From: Xiphydria camelus | Taxonomy: Eukaryota; Arthropoda; Insecta; Hymenoptera; Xiphydriidae | Assembly (NCBI GenBank): GCA_963678675.1 | Contig: OY783198.1 | Location: 24,786,684 to 24,850,683, forward strand | Direction of reading: 5' to 3' | DNA: 64,000 bases | Shown here: positions 20,677-33,732 of the stretch, one piece after another | How the letters are laid out: every line of letters starts with the position of its first letter | How positions within the stretch are numbered: position 1 is the first letter of the stretch | Translations under genes and position numbers: made by a program | The notes under the pieces: generated by a model | What the model saw: only the letters and a program-made list of their open reading frames with translations | What the model was told of the DNA's origin: nothing | Databases searched by the model: none

Positions 20677-23630
20677 TATTTACTCAGTCCCGTGGAGAGA
20701 ACGAGAAGGAGGAAGTGACTCTCGTGAAAAAGTGTCTCGCATCCGCGAGGAACACGTGGCTCTCGTCGCTAGTTTCTGCCGGCAGGTCGTTCCACGTGGG
20801 AAAATGGGCGGAAAAGTCGGTCTCATATGCGGCAGTTGCTGGTCCGGCAAGTACAGTACGTAGACGTGCAATTTTTTTTTAAATCTCCGAAAATTGAGAA
20901 ACTCCGAATTGTCTTCTCATTGCCGGAGGAAACTCGGACTTGAACTCGCGACGACTTCGATTTCCCGGCACGATCGTTACATCGAACGGCGCTTGAATTT
21001 CTCGCGACGAATCGTTCGACGAATTCAATCGATGCACAGCCGCGGTCTCGTGGATCTAAATCGGGGCGCGAGGAAAGCAGAGAACGTCTCGCCGCAGCTG
21101 CGGAGCGCCCCGTCGCGAGAATGCCCCCCTCCGGTCAGGGGGGAGAGAAACAAAATAGAACAAATCCCGCGTCCCTTGTTTTCTCGCGGGAACATTCCCG
21201 TTTACGCGCGTTCCAACCTCGTTCTAATCGGGTTACACGGCCGGCGAATTCCGGCCGGGGCGACGGCGCTCGATTTAGCAACGTCCTCCGCCCGCGACGG
21301 AACGGTCGCGTGCACCTCGACGAGGTCGCGGTAAGGTCGCGCGCCTTCTCGAAATTCCTCTCGCGTCGTATACGTTTCAAAATTCCTCGTCGCGCGCGCG
21401 CCGATACCGCGGAGTCAAAGGTGACACGTGGATCGTTGAGTATACACGTGTGTAGACGGTGAGCGCCCGGCATCGATCCTGAATCGGCGGGAATTCGAGC
21501 CGTTCTGCGAGACGGCGCGCGGCGTCGCTTCGTGTCCGTGAAAAATTTCTTCGGTATTTGTCGCTGCGTTTGTAAAGGAGAGGCAATCTAGAATCTCGGG
21601 TATTCTTGAACGATCGTCACGATATTTAGACGAATTACAATAATTGATTGTTCTAACGTTTACGTTTGCCGCGAGAATTTGAAAAAAAAACTAAATAAAT
21701 TGTTAAATTTATATATTAATGTGATTCAAATTAATCGCTATATCAACGAAAAATTGTTCTTATATTCAGTGCTCGTTTAGCGTTTTATTTGTATTACTTT
21801 GAAATCATTTCCTGTCACAAATATGCTCGCTTAGTGATGACTCATAAAGCATACAACCTTGATACATCCGATGAGTTGAATCTGAAAATCTGAAAGTCTG
21901 AGAATCTAAAAATCCAAGAGCAATCATCTGAAGATTTGATGAGAGAATACCACCTAAAATTGCTGTACAATTTACATACATTTGTATCTGGGATGCTTCG
22001 ATAGGTTTCCAGTAATCCAGGGGAGGGAAAGGGGCATAGTTCTGATAAATTGGTACTACCTCGGCCGGTAATTCCTTTCGGACGTTTATTACTTCGCGTT
22101 ATTACACCGTAGCCGTATAAATAACAGCGCCAAGTGGCTCGTCTTTTGCTCTGCCGTGGTACGAAGTGTCTATCCGTAACCACAGGTGAATTGCTCGTTC
22201 AAACAATCAAACTTAATATATTATCAATCTATGAGTTGCAAAGATTGCTTAATTTGATCACCGCGATTGCTCGAAAGGAACGCAACGGCGTCGCGCGCAC
22301 CGCGGAAAAGTACTACGCGCGATATGTACACATACTTTCATCGACGTGCCGCGCACGTGTGTACCGACTCTCGGATGTACAGTTATTTCGTACGCCGATG
22401 CCTGCTCGGCCGCGGCACGACTCGTCCGTAGTTTTTAAAGAGCGAAAGTACCGAAGCAGGGCCGTACGCGACCTCGAATGCACCTGCACGAACTGTCTTT
22501 CTCTCGATCGCGACGTCGTACTCGCTCTCTCGCCGATGCGATGGGTCTCGCGGTGATTGCGAAGCGAGTAGTACGCGGCGAACGCTGGAGCGTCGCCAGA
22601 ATTCCTGCATCGCTTGCGCTTCCCGCGTGATGGCGATGTCCCATCGTGCCCCTTTACTCGCGAATTGAAAGTCGTGTGCGAAAGCGAAATAGCGATTTCT
22701 CGAAACTGTCGGACGAGTCGGCGAATGAACTGTACGGGTGTTTTTTACGTAGATGTCTTAACGTGGCTGCGCGGTTAGGTGTTGTTCGGCGATATACACC
22801 GAAAAAACAGCTTATTAAAAGTTAGTAAATGTATTTTAAAATACGGGGAAACAAGTATTTCGTTGGGACGAGAAGATATACATTAATTATTAAAATATTT
22901 ATTTTCTTCAAACTGGCTGCTTCGAGGATTTAATTTTACCAATTAAATATCGTAATAGATAACGAATATTTGTTTGGTTCGATAAAATATTTATTTCGCC
23001 ATAATCAGACGAACATTTATTAACTAAAAATAAACTGTGCAGGTGTAGAGGAGTTCTGGAGAACCACCCCTGAGATCGTCAGGGAATTCTGTGGGTCGAA
23101 TGAGAAGTTGCCGAATTTTTAAAAACTAGCTCATTATTTTATTTACGAACTTTATTTCGATTTGTACCGACGTATATACGTGTAAAGGTCGAGAAATCGT
23201 ATGAAATGCTCGTCCCTACTCTCTTTTCCTATGCACAAACGATGACTCGATCGTCTCGGTTCAACTTCGACGATAACGATCTCCACTTAACTAAAGCGAT
23301 CGAGCAGCGGTCGGTGAATCGAATCAGGGACACTGGGCCAACGAGAAGATTGACCCGCGGACGAGCGCGCACCTGTAGCCTTACATCGACGATAAAAAGT
23401 AAACTTGCGGCGCGTCACAGAGAGAGAACGGGGCAAAAAAGTTTCTCGACTCCTGCACCGCGGCTGTTCTTTCTCTCTCTCTCTCCCCCCCCTCTCCGTC
23501 GTGTCTCGCCTTCCCCGTAACTGGATCCGTAACGGAGGACGATTCCATCGAAGATCTCCGAACGCGATAAAGTGCAATGCTCGCGACGATTACCTCTCGA
23601 CCGCGGCACGGGAAATTCTTCGCGTCTGGC

Positions 23631-24106
23631 CCGAGTCGAAATGTTACCACTACTTCGATGCTTTTAACGCTCCATTAAACTACTCAGCCCGAGTCGAAAT
23701 TGTAGACCTACCCGTTTAGGCATACAGTGGGTCGATTTTTCATCGGATCGAAACCCTATGTCGAACCTAAAATAGTCCGTAAGCGAATATTTCTCCAACT
23801 CAAGGTTCAAAATAGGAGCTTACAGGTTGAGTAGACCAATGGTAGGTCGAATGGAGTATTAAAAGCATCCGAGCAGGGGTCAAATTTCAGCTTGGGCCGC
23901 CTGAGTCGAATTCTTACCCCTACTTCGATGCTTTTAACGCTCTATTCGGCTTACCGTTGGCCTACTCAGCCTGTAACCTCCTATTTTGAACCTTGAGTTG
24001 GTGAAATGTTCACTGCCGGACGATTTTAGGCTCAAACGTAGGGTTTCGATACAGTGGAAAATCGACCTACTGCAAGCCTAAAAGAGCAGGTCTAAAATTT
24101 CGACTC
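23631..24106. mobile_element. 476-bp long inverted repeat element
   Basis: The arms of about 190 bases begin GAGTCGAAATTGTAGACC (23691) and end TCTAAAATTTCGACTC (24106). They pair through CAGTGGGTCGATTTTTC, CGAAACCCTATG, CAAGGTTCAAAATAGGAG and GCTTTTAACGCTC-type blocks. Upstream (23634-23690) a third, partial direct copy of the CTACTTCGATGCTTTTAACG block precedes the left arm. There is no coding sequence. It could be a foldback transposon or a source of double-stranded RNA if transcribed in the intron. Confidence 0.75.
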
Positions 24107-25927
24107 GCGGACGATCGCCCGGTACAGTGACGAAGTCGGTATTCGCTCGGGCAAATATTTATTCGCGCGTCGCACGAGTCAAAAGGGTCGTCATCCGCGA
24201 AGGCGCGGATCGTCGGCGTCGACGCTTCCACGCGCCCGGTCGTTTCGTATGCGTACGACGGCGTGTGGCGCGCGCGCGCGCGTGTGTACAAGCCACTCAA
24301 ACGCACCTCCCGGTATACCGCGAGAGCCGGAGACCTACGATTACGCCTTCGCATTCTAAGCCACCGGGCCACGATAAGTACCGTTACCCGGCACCGACGC
24401 AGATATTCGTGCTGAATCCACACGGCGCGCGGCTGTGCTATACAGTCGCGCGCGGTTCGCATCCTATGCCGATCTCCCTGGTCGGTCGACGGGAGTATAG
24501 AAAATAGCGGAGTGGTGGGGCGCGAAGAGTACGAGAGAGCGCAGATATTAGCACGGGAGGGGGTAGAGAGCAGCGGGGGGCAGGGATTACGCGAGGAGTG
24601 TTTATACACGCGTAAAATCGAACGCAACTTATGATATCCCATTCGAGTATACCACTATCCCCCCACCTTTCGCTACGCGCAACACAACCGCACGAAGATA
24701 CGCGCGCGCTATGCGTGTCCACAAGTCTCGTATAGGATCGCACATATCCGAATACTATAAAAACAAATTCTAACAAAAGCATGGGTAGTGACGATTGAAT
24801 TGTAAATTTGGTTATTATTAATTAATGATCTTGGGGATCCTAATTCATTTCGAATTGGAACTCTTAATGATGTTTCTATTATTCCTGCTCATCCTCCTAT
24901 AACAAAGTATAAGGTATCGATATCTTTATGATTAGCACACAGGATATAATCATGTTTTCATAAATGTAAAATTAGACTTAAATTTTTTTTAACAAATAAC
25001 AAAAATTAACCTAAAATTCGTATGGTAATACGAATACAAGAGGCATTCGTAATTCTTGAATTTCTTGAATTTCAATGACGCGAAAGCGCGAACACTTCTC
25101 GCGTTCGATGCGACTCGGCCTTTCGGTACCCTCCGCTCGCGTACGTTACGTTCCTGCAACCGTTTTCCACCGGATCGTAAATCACGCGGGTCGCGCGCAC
25201 ACCCTCGGATTAATGGCCCCTGCGTTTACGTACGCATATAGGTGGTAACCGAGGCGAGTTCGCGCGTAAATGTTACGACGCTGCAGCGAGGATAACGAAG
25301 GGCGGGAGGGAGGGGCGGGCGTAGGGAAGACGCACGGGCAGCGAACTCTGTAAGAAGGGCTCCCGAGATGTACCTATGTACCTACCTATATACCGCAGGA
25401 CGAACGGGAACGACGGTTTTACTTCCCGTTCCTTGTATAACTAAATAAAAGTGGCGTTTTGCGATCGTTTCCAAGCGCTGCACGTGCAAAATAGACGCGA
25501 AGAATTTCATGGCTTTTCTTCCTCGCCGCCGGATAGCAGAGCGTATGGAGCCCGCGTTTCACGGGTCGTTCCGGCGCCGCGCGTTGTGCCGTATAGTAAA
25601 ACGGCGATACGGCTTATTGCGACTCGCGCGCAAATTCCTCCGCATGAGTGATTTAACGACAGTCGACGTGGAAAATGCCGTACAAGAAATAATGGTTCTT
25701 TCTGGCCTCTCGATAGGCGTGTACTCGAGGGTGGAAGTGTATCGGCGCGGTTCCGTTGGACGATTCTATATTATGTCGTATGTGTCTGCCCGGGCGAGCA
25801 GAGGAAAAAGTACCGTTGATACCCTGTACGCTTCCGCTTTATTCCCGTGCCCTGCCCATCGGCAAAAATTATTACCATCGTTCGTACAATATCGAATAAT
25901 ATATTATGTAACAGGGAAGGAAGTTGT

Positions 25928-26400
25928 ACGTGTGTACACAGTATCCAGCGGTCAGGAACTTCTGGAAAACCTGGAATTGTGAGGGAATTATACGGGTCAG
26001 GGGGGGAAAATAAAGAATTTTCTGGAATTTTTCGAAAATACCCAAATTTCACAAATAGCTTGACTTCTAGTCTGTTAAAATTTTTAGAAATTTACACAGA
26101 AATTGGAAAAAATGTTTTATATGTAGGTATATCTGAGTTCTTTCTTGTTCTGAAAAAATCCATTAAATAACAATACCTACGATTTGACAGAATTAAATTA
26201 TTTTAATATTTACGTATTTCCCCCAGTTATCACATAGCATTAGTTAATTTGTTTATTCGACGAAAAATGATTGATGCGTAACATTGTTATATCAGATTTA
26301 TACCCATAGCGGTCTAGAAAATTTGACTGTTTCAGTCCGGAGAATCTAGAAAAAAGTCAGGAAATTTCTTTTTCACATTTGACCAGAGACTCCGGTGTAT
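25928..26400. repeat. Diverged dispersed repeat with TCAGG-A-ATT/TCTGGAA motifs
   Basis: The left side reads GGTCAGGAACTTCTGGAAAA and GGAATTTTTCGAAAATACCC. The right side has GTCAGGAAATTTC and GACCAGAGACTCCGG. Similar fragments occur at 23050-23110 (GAGTTCTGGAGAACCACC, GTCAGGGAATTCTG). Boundaries are uncertain, and the element type is not identified. Confidence 0.35.
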
Positions 26401-28663
26401 AGTACGATACTGCCGCGTTTCGAACGTCGTTGTATTACATCACAGCAACAGGTTCGACGACGGGCTTACACCTTTCATCTCCCCCGGAGAGGATTCGTAC
26501 TCCATTTCTACATCGATAACGCTCTCGCGGATCTGCTGAATGTAATGGACATTCGCTAGCCCCGGTAATTTGTCAGTTTTTCCCGCGCGTTAAGGAGAGC
26601 GAGAGAAAAAAAAAAGTGAACGGTTGAGAAAGATAAAACGCGGGGGCGGACAGAGAGAGGGAGTCAGCGAAGCCACTCCCATAAATTTCAACCCTCGCGC
26701 GGAACGAGATGACGGAAAACGGGGTGAGGACGAGGCGGCGGAGGAAGTCACTCGACGCTCCATCGTCGTTATACCACGGTAAATAATTCGTAAGGTCGTT
26801 AGGAGTGCTCGTACTCGATCCCTCCCCGCCGCCCCGTCCACCCGACCTCAACCCTATCCACCCACCCGATGCGATTACCGGCTCGACGCACGAGCCGGAG
26901 AGAAAGGGGTCGTCTTTGTCCACCCCTATATCCTCTCTCGCACTCGCCTCCGCTTCCCCCTCGGCCGCCATCCCTCGACGCCACTTCCGGCGTCGCGACG
27001 CAAGTCATTAACCCCCTCCCCCCGTCGGGAAGTCCCCTCGTGTGGACGCCGTAGAGAACACCCCCCTCCGCGCAATCGAAAACTGCGCCGACACTCGCGG
27101 GAGTCTATTTACCGAATTAGACGATTTCCGCGTCCGGCCGGAAAACGGTACGTCGAGAAAATACGCTCCGTTCGGCGGTTATCGCGCCGTGCCATTTGAA
27201 ACGCGTATCACGGCTGGAATTATTTGGAGATTGCTCTTTGAAATTTAATTGGAACGGTGTATTCTTCAAAGTCGGTACGTTTTTTCGAATTTATTAATAC
27301 GGAATCAGTGTTATGTGAAACCGAGATTTATTCAAGCTATGAGTTACAATGAACAAGTAGTTTACCGGTTTACAACTTTCAGAGGTCTGATTAAAAAGAG
27401 GCTGTGAATTTCTTATGTATTTATAAGAAAATGATAATGATTTTTATTGGCTATTTCGTAGAAAAGTGATGAACTATGAGTTCGGAAGAAGACAGGAATA
27501 ATTTTCCAGAGGTAAATATTCCATCGCACGTTTGCCTGGATGAAATATGTATAAAGGTTGCGTGCATAGAAAAATGATTCGAATGTATGGCATTAGAAGA
27601 GAATGTGTGAAATTTCGAACGTTTATTTGAACGAACGATTTCGTCTTTAAGAGACCACAGCCACTGTTGAGTTCATCGATTGCTTTATTTCCGACAGCCG
27701 TACAGTTCGCAAAAACGTCTCTACGAATCTTCTAATCGATAAGCTCAATCTTGGCTGTGATCCCTTTAAGTCAAAATTGTTGATCGAATGAACTTTCAGA
27801 ACTTCAGATATACGGAAGAGAGGAGATCGCGTTTCGATTCGCACGCAATTTTAATTCCATTGTACGTTAAAAGTTCGCGAAGATGAATGAAAAATCGAGA
27901 CTCGCGTGCTTAAAATTGAAAGTATGTACAGCCGCGACAAACTGTCCACGTACATATGTGCTTACGTACACCGCGGACAAGCAGTCGCGAAATCAGACCG
28001 CGGGCCAATTTTCCAGCATTCGGGATCCGCAGCCCGAAAGGCTCCCGACGCGCCGTTAGCTCGTTGCCAAGTGGGACGCCTATATTTACGGGGCGCTCCG
28101 AATATATCTGGCAAATGTCGGTCTGGAGGATTCGAGAGCGCGTCGTATTACGCGCGATTAAACCGCGCCGAGACCTTGCCGCCGTTCGCGTCACACGCGC
28201 GCGCGCGTTGTCGTCGCGCCGAGTTCCACATCCGAAATGAGAGAAACCATAGACGCGCGCGCGCGGAGAGGCCGTGGGAATGCTCGCTCTCTCGATTTTT
28301 CCAAACGGCCTCACGATCGGCGTTCGGCACCGGGCCGCGATACGATTCGGGGTCGACGTCCCGCGAGTTCGCGAGCGCGGCTGAAATGGATCGCTCTAAA
28401 ATTACTTTTCCCTTTATAACCGCATCGAGAAGAGTTGAAAAGGAACGGAGAGCGCGTCGAGTACCCCGTAAAACGATTAGAGGCGCTTGGATCGCGTTCC
28501 GCGATCCGCCGCTGACCGATATACGTCGTCGAAGCTTTCAGGAACGCAGACCACATGCGCGTAGGTACGTGCCGAACGCTGCGCGCTATTGTTGCGGGTA
28601 CCTCGTAGCGACTCATGCGTGCCGGAGGAGTGCCAATCCTCTCTCCTCTGGTCAGCTGAGCTG

Positions 28664-29067
28664 TACTCGAATCGCTGTTATCTCATTATCAATTAATGTT
28701 TGACCTGTATCGATGTACATGAGACTTTCTTGTGGATTGAAACGTAATCTTCAAAAAAGTATAATACAAATATGAGCCGAAAGCTCATAGGCAATGGGAT
28801 AATAGCGATTCGAGTTTCTTTCCCGGCGAGTACACTGAGAACAAATTATACTTGATCGAAATAAACGTGCCTTTGGATAGTCCCGAGAGCGTAATTTACT
28901 CGATTTAAATGAATATCGGTTGGACGCAAATATTGGATTATTGAATTAATGAGATGTTATTTGAATCAAATCGATATTCATTTAAATCGAATAAATACGC
29001 TCTTGGGACTATCCAAAGGCACGTTTATTTCGATCACAAGTACATTTTTTTCTCAGTGTAAGTTTAG
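28664..29067. mobile_element. AGGCTAAACTTACTCGCC-family MITE, left-truncated, carrying an insertion
   Basis: The sequence CGAATCGCTGTTATCTCATT at the left and GATTCGAGTTTCTTTCCCGG near the right are the arms of the same family seen whole at 42818-43019. The outer left terminus is missing. The right arm is interrupted in GGCGAG-TA-AGTTTAG by the element at 28833-29058. Confidence 0.75.
28833..29058. mobile_element. MITE, CACNGAGAAAAA family, nested insertion with TA duplication
   Basis: The ends are CACTGAGAACAAATTATAC and TACATTTTTTTCTCAGTG, flanked on each side by TA. Long arms pair: CGAAATAAACGTGCCTTTGG and ATAGTCCCGAGAGCG against their inverses near 29000. The uninterrupted target sequence GGCGAGTAAGTTTAG is present in the paralogous element at 43002-43016, which confirms a 2-bp duplication on insertion. 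Confidence 0.9.
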
Positions 29068-29548
29068 CAACAACTCACGCGCGAGTACCGAGGCTAACTA
29101 ATTGCTCTCGATTAGTCGCTCTTTCCGGTCCGGGGGCGCGCGCAGGAGCGCAACGTCGTCGCGCGTCTCGCTGGACGCGTCCTTCTCTCATCCGCGAAGC
29201 ATCAACGACTCTCTTTCTCAGCAGGGCCCACTTACCACTACGCGCCGTTAAAAGCCCCCGCAATTCGATTACACGCCGCGCGTCGTGCCGCGCTTGTAGG
29301 TATGCGTCCGTGCGGTCGCGCCGAGCCGTCACGTTCGAATCGCGCCGAGCGAGATAAGAGGGGGGTGCCGCTGCGGCGCGCTGCCGAAAAGGTTGACTGC
29401 ACGCGAGACGCGCTCACGTCCTTGCGCATATATACGTGCGGTCGCGATGACTACTGAATTCCACAACGCAATGCAACGTCCCGCTCGACCGGCGCGCGTG
29501 ACCGAAAAGACGCGCGCGCGCTGCGCGTGTCGATCAGACTGAGCAGGA

Positions 29549-29568
29549 GGGGGGGGGGGGGGGGGGGG
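29549..29568 (+). repeat. Run of 20 G
   Basis: An uninterrupted poly-G tract lies in the large intron. It could form G-quadruplexes and is a likely site of length error in assembly. Confidence 0.95.
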
Positions 29569-30044
29569 AGTGCTGCGTCATTGGAAAGACGAGCGCTTTG
29601 TCCGCGAAAGAAATGTTAAAGGGGAACGCGCCCGATCCGACAAACGGGAGTCTCGCGGATTATCGAAATTTCTGGCGTCGCTGGAATTCGTATAATGCTG
29701 CTCTTCTTCCGCGCGCTTTTATACGTCGACGCGATACGATCAGAATGCGGGAAGGAGGAATCCCGCGAATATACAGAGACGTTCGCGGTGAGAGCTGAGA
29801 TAACGAAGTCGATCGATAAAGCTTCGTAGGTTGAATGTTCGCGGAATTACTTTGAAAGAGTTTACAAAAATTTTCTTCCTCCGCTTTTCTACTCGCGAAT
29901 TCGGTCTTCTCATAAAAAAAATATTCGTATTTTCAAATTCAATTTGTAATCTGTATACATATTTAAATATCGCACGAAGAAGAGTCTCAAGAAAATAATA
30001 ATTATTCAGAGAGTCGTAAGAGCGTTTCTCCCTACGGTATTATC

Positions 30045-30245
30045 ACGTCATCGAAACGCAAGAGAGACGCACTTATGCCGAGCAACCGAGTGCGAGAGAG
30101 ATAGTCTTACAGGACGACGCGCGTAGCTGCATTTCAAAATATCGTCTTCCAGCTGACACAAGGCCGAAGATGAAAGATGAAGAAATACAGGGTCGATAAT
30201 TTTGTCGAAATTTGTCGAATCAGCAGTGAAACAAAATTAACGAGG
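30045..30245. repeat. Direct repeat copy 1 (partner at 35432-35615)
   Basis: Over about 180 bases this matches 35432-35615. The shared block includes a 36-base stretch identical in both copies (30058-30093 and 35446-35481), then CCAGCT, AAGGCCG and AATTTGTCGAATC blocks. Similarity fades on both sides, so this is an old duplication or two copies of a repeat family. No coding sense is apparent. Confidence 0.7.
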
Positions 30246-30919
30246 AAACCGAATTGGCTCTGCATATTATCGCGACGGGTATTATTCCCAGCATTTATCC
30301 ATCCGTCCTACGATTATCTTCCCGCGTATAGGCTAGGCGGTGGCGTGACGGTAAATCATAATTAATTACGATTTACGAGAAAGCCATCGTTACAGTGTCG
30401 CATACTTGAGCGTATAGGATACGTGGGTATATACACACACACGTACGTCTTTTAAGGGCGTAACGGCCGCGTGCCGCGTGATCGGCCACATTCTATTCGC
30501 CGCCGCGGCTGCAGGTAGCTCGCATCGTTCACTCTGCAAACCATAACCCAGAGACGACCACACCCGACTCGGCGATAAAAGTATCTCCCCATACGATGCT
30601 CGCAGCGCGATACTACGCCGAGCGACGCATCGATACGGTCTCTCTCTCGAGAGAGAGTGTAGGATACTTATGGAGTCGCGATTAATAGCTGCAGTGAAAA
30701 ATCGATAGGTAACGTGGGGAGGGACGCGTGTAAATGGATGTCACAATGGCAGTAGTAATACCGTGTAAATAGCTGGACGCGCGTACCCACGCACGCGCTG
30801 AATAACAAGTACCTAAACTCATGTGTACGCAGCGACGAGCAGTGAGTATATTTTATCAAGCAACACGCGCAAAAAACCATCGATACGTTATTTTCCATTC
30901 GCAAACCTTGTCCGCACCA

Positions 30920-31376
30920 CACTGAGAAAAATAACTCAGTCGACTTAACTAAAATCCTGGAGATGATGGCCAAACCGTTTCGTGAAATATGGATCCTCCA
31001 TCTGTTTGGTCACACTGAGAAAAAAAGAGATTAAAAATTATTCCGTTAGGAGGATAATCTGAGTACGAAAGGTAAAATAGATCAAAAATTATCCTTCCAG
31101 GGTTTAAAATTTAACCTTCCTTAGGATAATTGTTGATCTATTTTACCTTTCGTACTTAGATTATCCTTCTGACGGAATAATTTTTAATCTTTTTTTTTCT
31201 CAGTGCAGACTGGCCAATTTTTGGTTAGAATAACTTGACGTTTGGTTGGAATAACTAAACATTTGGTTAAAGTAACTTGATATTTCGGTTCAGCTGACCA
31301 GCGTTTTGTTTAAAATAACTAAACACGTTTAACTAGGCACACTTTGTCATGCTAACCCAATTATTTTTTTTAAGTG
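30920..31376. mobile_element. MITE, CACNGAGAAAAA family, with a second MITE inside
   Basis: The ends are CACTGAGAAAAATAACTC and a decayed TTATTTTTTTTAAGTG, each flanked by CA. The internal CTGGAGATGATGGCC and GGATCCTCCATCTG sequences match the elements at 2754 and 52432. It is split by the element at 31013-31205. Confidence 0.8.
31013..31205. mobile_element. Nested palindromic MITE, CACNGAGAAAAA termini
   Basis: This 193-base near-perfect palindrome has ends CACTGAGAAAAAAAGAG and TCTTTTTTTTTCTCAGTG. The arms pair through TTAAAAATTATTCCGT, GAGTACGAAAGGTAAAATAG and GATCAAAAATTATCC. It is flanked by CA. The host sequence GGTCA/GACTGGCC is continuous when the element and one CA are removed. Confidence 0.85.
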
Positions 31377-32211
31377 CAATCGCGAGCTCCGCCGTACGAT
31401 TTATGTACAATGTCGTTTTGGAGGCGAACCTTTTTTTTTCACCGCTCATTCGAACACACCCTTTGTATCATCCAAAGTAGCACAACATGGCAATTTTTAA
31501 AAAGCTATGTGAATGCAAAGGCACCTTAAAGATATCCGCAATATAAATTACTTTCCGGCTAGACATTGTTAGCTACACATTTTGTATTACATTCGGAGAA
31601 CTTTTTGAAAAAAAATCGCAATTTTACACCACTTGGGATTCCACGAGTTTCAGGCTCGCCTCGCTGTAATCGAAGTAAACATTGCGAGAGTCGTTATTTC
31701 GAGCGAACGATTTCAACCGCGCAATATCAGCGCCGATTCCGAAGCCCTCGCGATTATTTTGAATCCCGATCTCGCGAGGCTTCCGCGCGCGTGTCCGCCT
31801 CTTCCCCTGTTCGCATTTTTTTCTCTGTCGTTGCGCACAACGCGCGCGCAACTTTACGTAACGCGATTAAACGTTGAGAGGAAGCCACTCGGGACTTCCG
31901 GTTCACGCCTTGCGATTAGTTTTAAGTGGCGCAAATTTGCGGATGAATGTATACAGCTGACTGGCTTTATTGCGACGTAGGTACATAAGCACAATGAAAG
32001 GTGGCACGCGATAATGTAGGTAGAGGTCAGTTTAATTAAGGTCGTGGTTGATGACTGCACCGAATTCGATTGTCATCGCGTCGATAATATTTAGCAGTTT
32101 CCAGCAGTTTTTCTCACCATCACGTCGAAAAATTCGGAATTTTCGTCTTACGTCGATCCACCTCATCATCAGTGACGTCAAAATACCCGCCGATCGCAAG
32201 TACAACGTGCA

Positions 32212-32478
32212 CACGGAAAAAAAATAATTTCTTAGTATAACGTTATTTAAGTTATCGTAACAAATATTTTAATTAAGATAGTGATAACAGATCGATTTGC
32301 TGTGGTGGCGAAAAAAAAAAAGAAAAAAAAAGCTGTGATTCTCATCGTAATCAAGGAAATCTCTCAAACATTTTAATCCTAGCGGTAAACTATTTTTTTT
32401 ACCGTAACAAAAAATGCTGTTATAATAACTGATTTTTGATGTTAATCGTTACGACGATAAAATTAATTTTTTTCCGTG
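32212..32478. mobile_element. MITE with CACGGAAAAAAAATAATT ends, CA duplication
   Basis: The left end CACGGAAAAAAAATAATTTC and right end AATTAATTTTTTTCCGTG are inverted repeats flanked by CA (32210-32211 and 32479-32480). Inside are AGTATAACGTTATTTAAG and an A-rich core. No gene is present. Confidence 0.75.
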
Positions 32479-33036
32479 CATCCCCACCTATTATTATCAC
32501 AGAACAATATCAGTGCGAACGAGTATATTCGCACATGTGTTTCGACGCGACGTTCGAACTCCCCTCGCGCGACGACAGACATTCGCGTCGAGAGAACCGG
32601 CGCGGAAACGTTAAACTTTTGTCGAGCCATTCCGCTTCGTGCCCTTTCCCGCCCTTCGCTCCATACGGTTCGCGCGTAACGCACTCCGTCGTTGTGTCGC
32701 TCGAGGGAGAGTGTGGTAGCGCTCTCTCCCCTTTTCCATTATTGCATTGTACTCGCGCACGCGTCCATAGGTCGCGTATAGAACTATCGTTGGGATCTCG
32801 GAGAAATTAGGGCTCGTTAGCAACCAGTTTCCCATCGATGTCGACGCGTATAAATTGAGGATCGAAGGAAACATTTTTTTTCCGGAAAAAGTAGAGGGCG
32901 AGGATCGCTTCAGAGTTTTCATATGTGAAATAAATATAATATATTTATGTGAAATTAAAGTATCGTAGTAATGAAATGTCGAGCGATTTAATTTCTATAA
33001 AAAAATTCGGATGCATATTTCGACGGTACATAAAAA

Positions 33037-33236
33037 TGTGGTAGATTTAACTGAATCGGCGGTTACGGGTGGGGGAATGCAGATCAAGTTACTAGGACTA
33101 CACATTTAATTGAACTTCCCCGCAGCCCGTTTCCTTTAAACAGCCGTTAAACGCTACAATTCAATTTATTAATTGAAGCAAATGATTTTACATTCCCTCA
33201 CCCGTAAACGTTGATTTAATTGAACATACCATTTTT
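33037..33236. mobile_element. MITE related to 46544-46767
   Basis: The arms read GTAGATTTAACTGAATCGGC and GGTGGGGGAATGCAGA-type sequence, inverted on the right as ACATTCCCTCACCCGTAAAC and GTTGATTTAATTGAACATACC. The same layout occurs at 46544-46767. The terminal bases are decayed, so the ends are approximate. Confidence 0.65.
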
Positions 33237-33732
33237 TTTCCAACCGTACCATATCCCAGCTTACGGATCCCACTACGCGATATATATGTATGTACGTTTT
33301 GTTAAACGCTCCCGTTTCCACATTGCAGCGGTCGAAATCGATCGCGCGCTCCCTGACGAACTTCGACTCGCTTCGTCTCACGCTCGAATACGCTAATCGG
33401 TCCGTAATCGCGTCGACAGTGTTGGCGCGGTATAGCGCGGCGCTTTATTGTGTTTTCCTCCTATCCGGTCTCCATTATCGGACCGGTCGCTAATGCGCTA
33501 AGCGTTGATGGGTACCTACGCATATATGTATGGACGTATAGTCGGGGCTGGGAGCGGTGTACGTAACTCTCTCGTACTCAAGATAATTGCTAGTAAAATG
33601 CCGCTGGCCTCGATTTGACGAACGGTAAAAATTAACGCGACGGTTAAGATCAGCGATAGTTGACGTCGGCCCCGATCGTTCTTCGGTTGGGATCATTCGA
33701 GGAGAGGTGTGGAGGCGATGTACGAGTGTACA

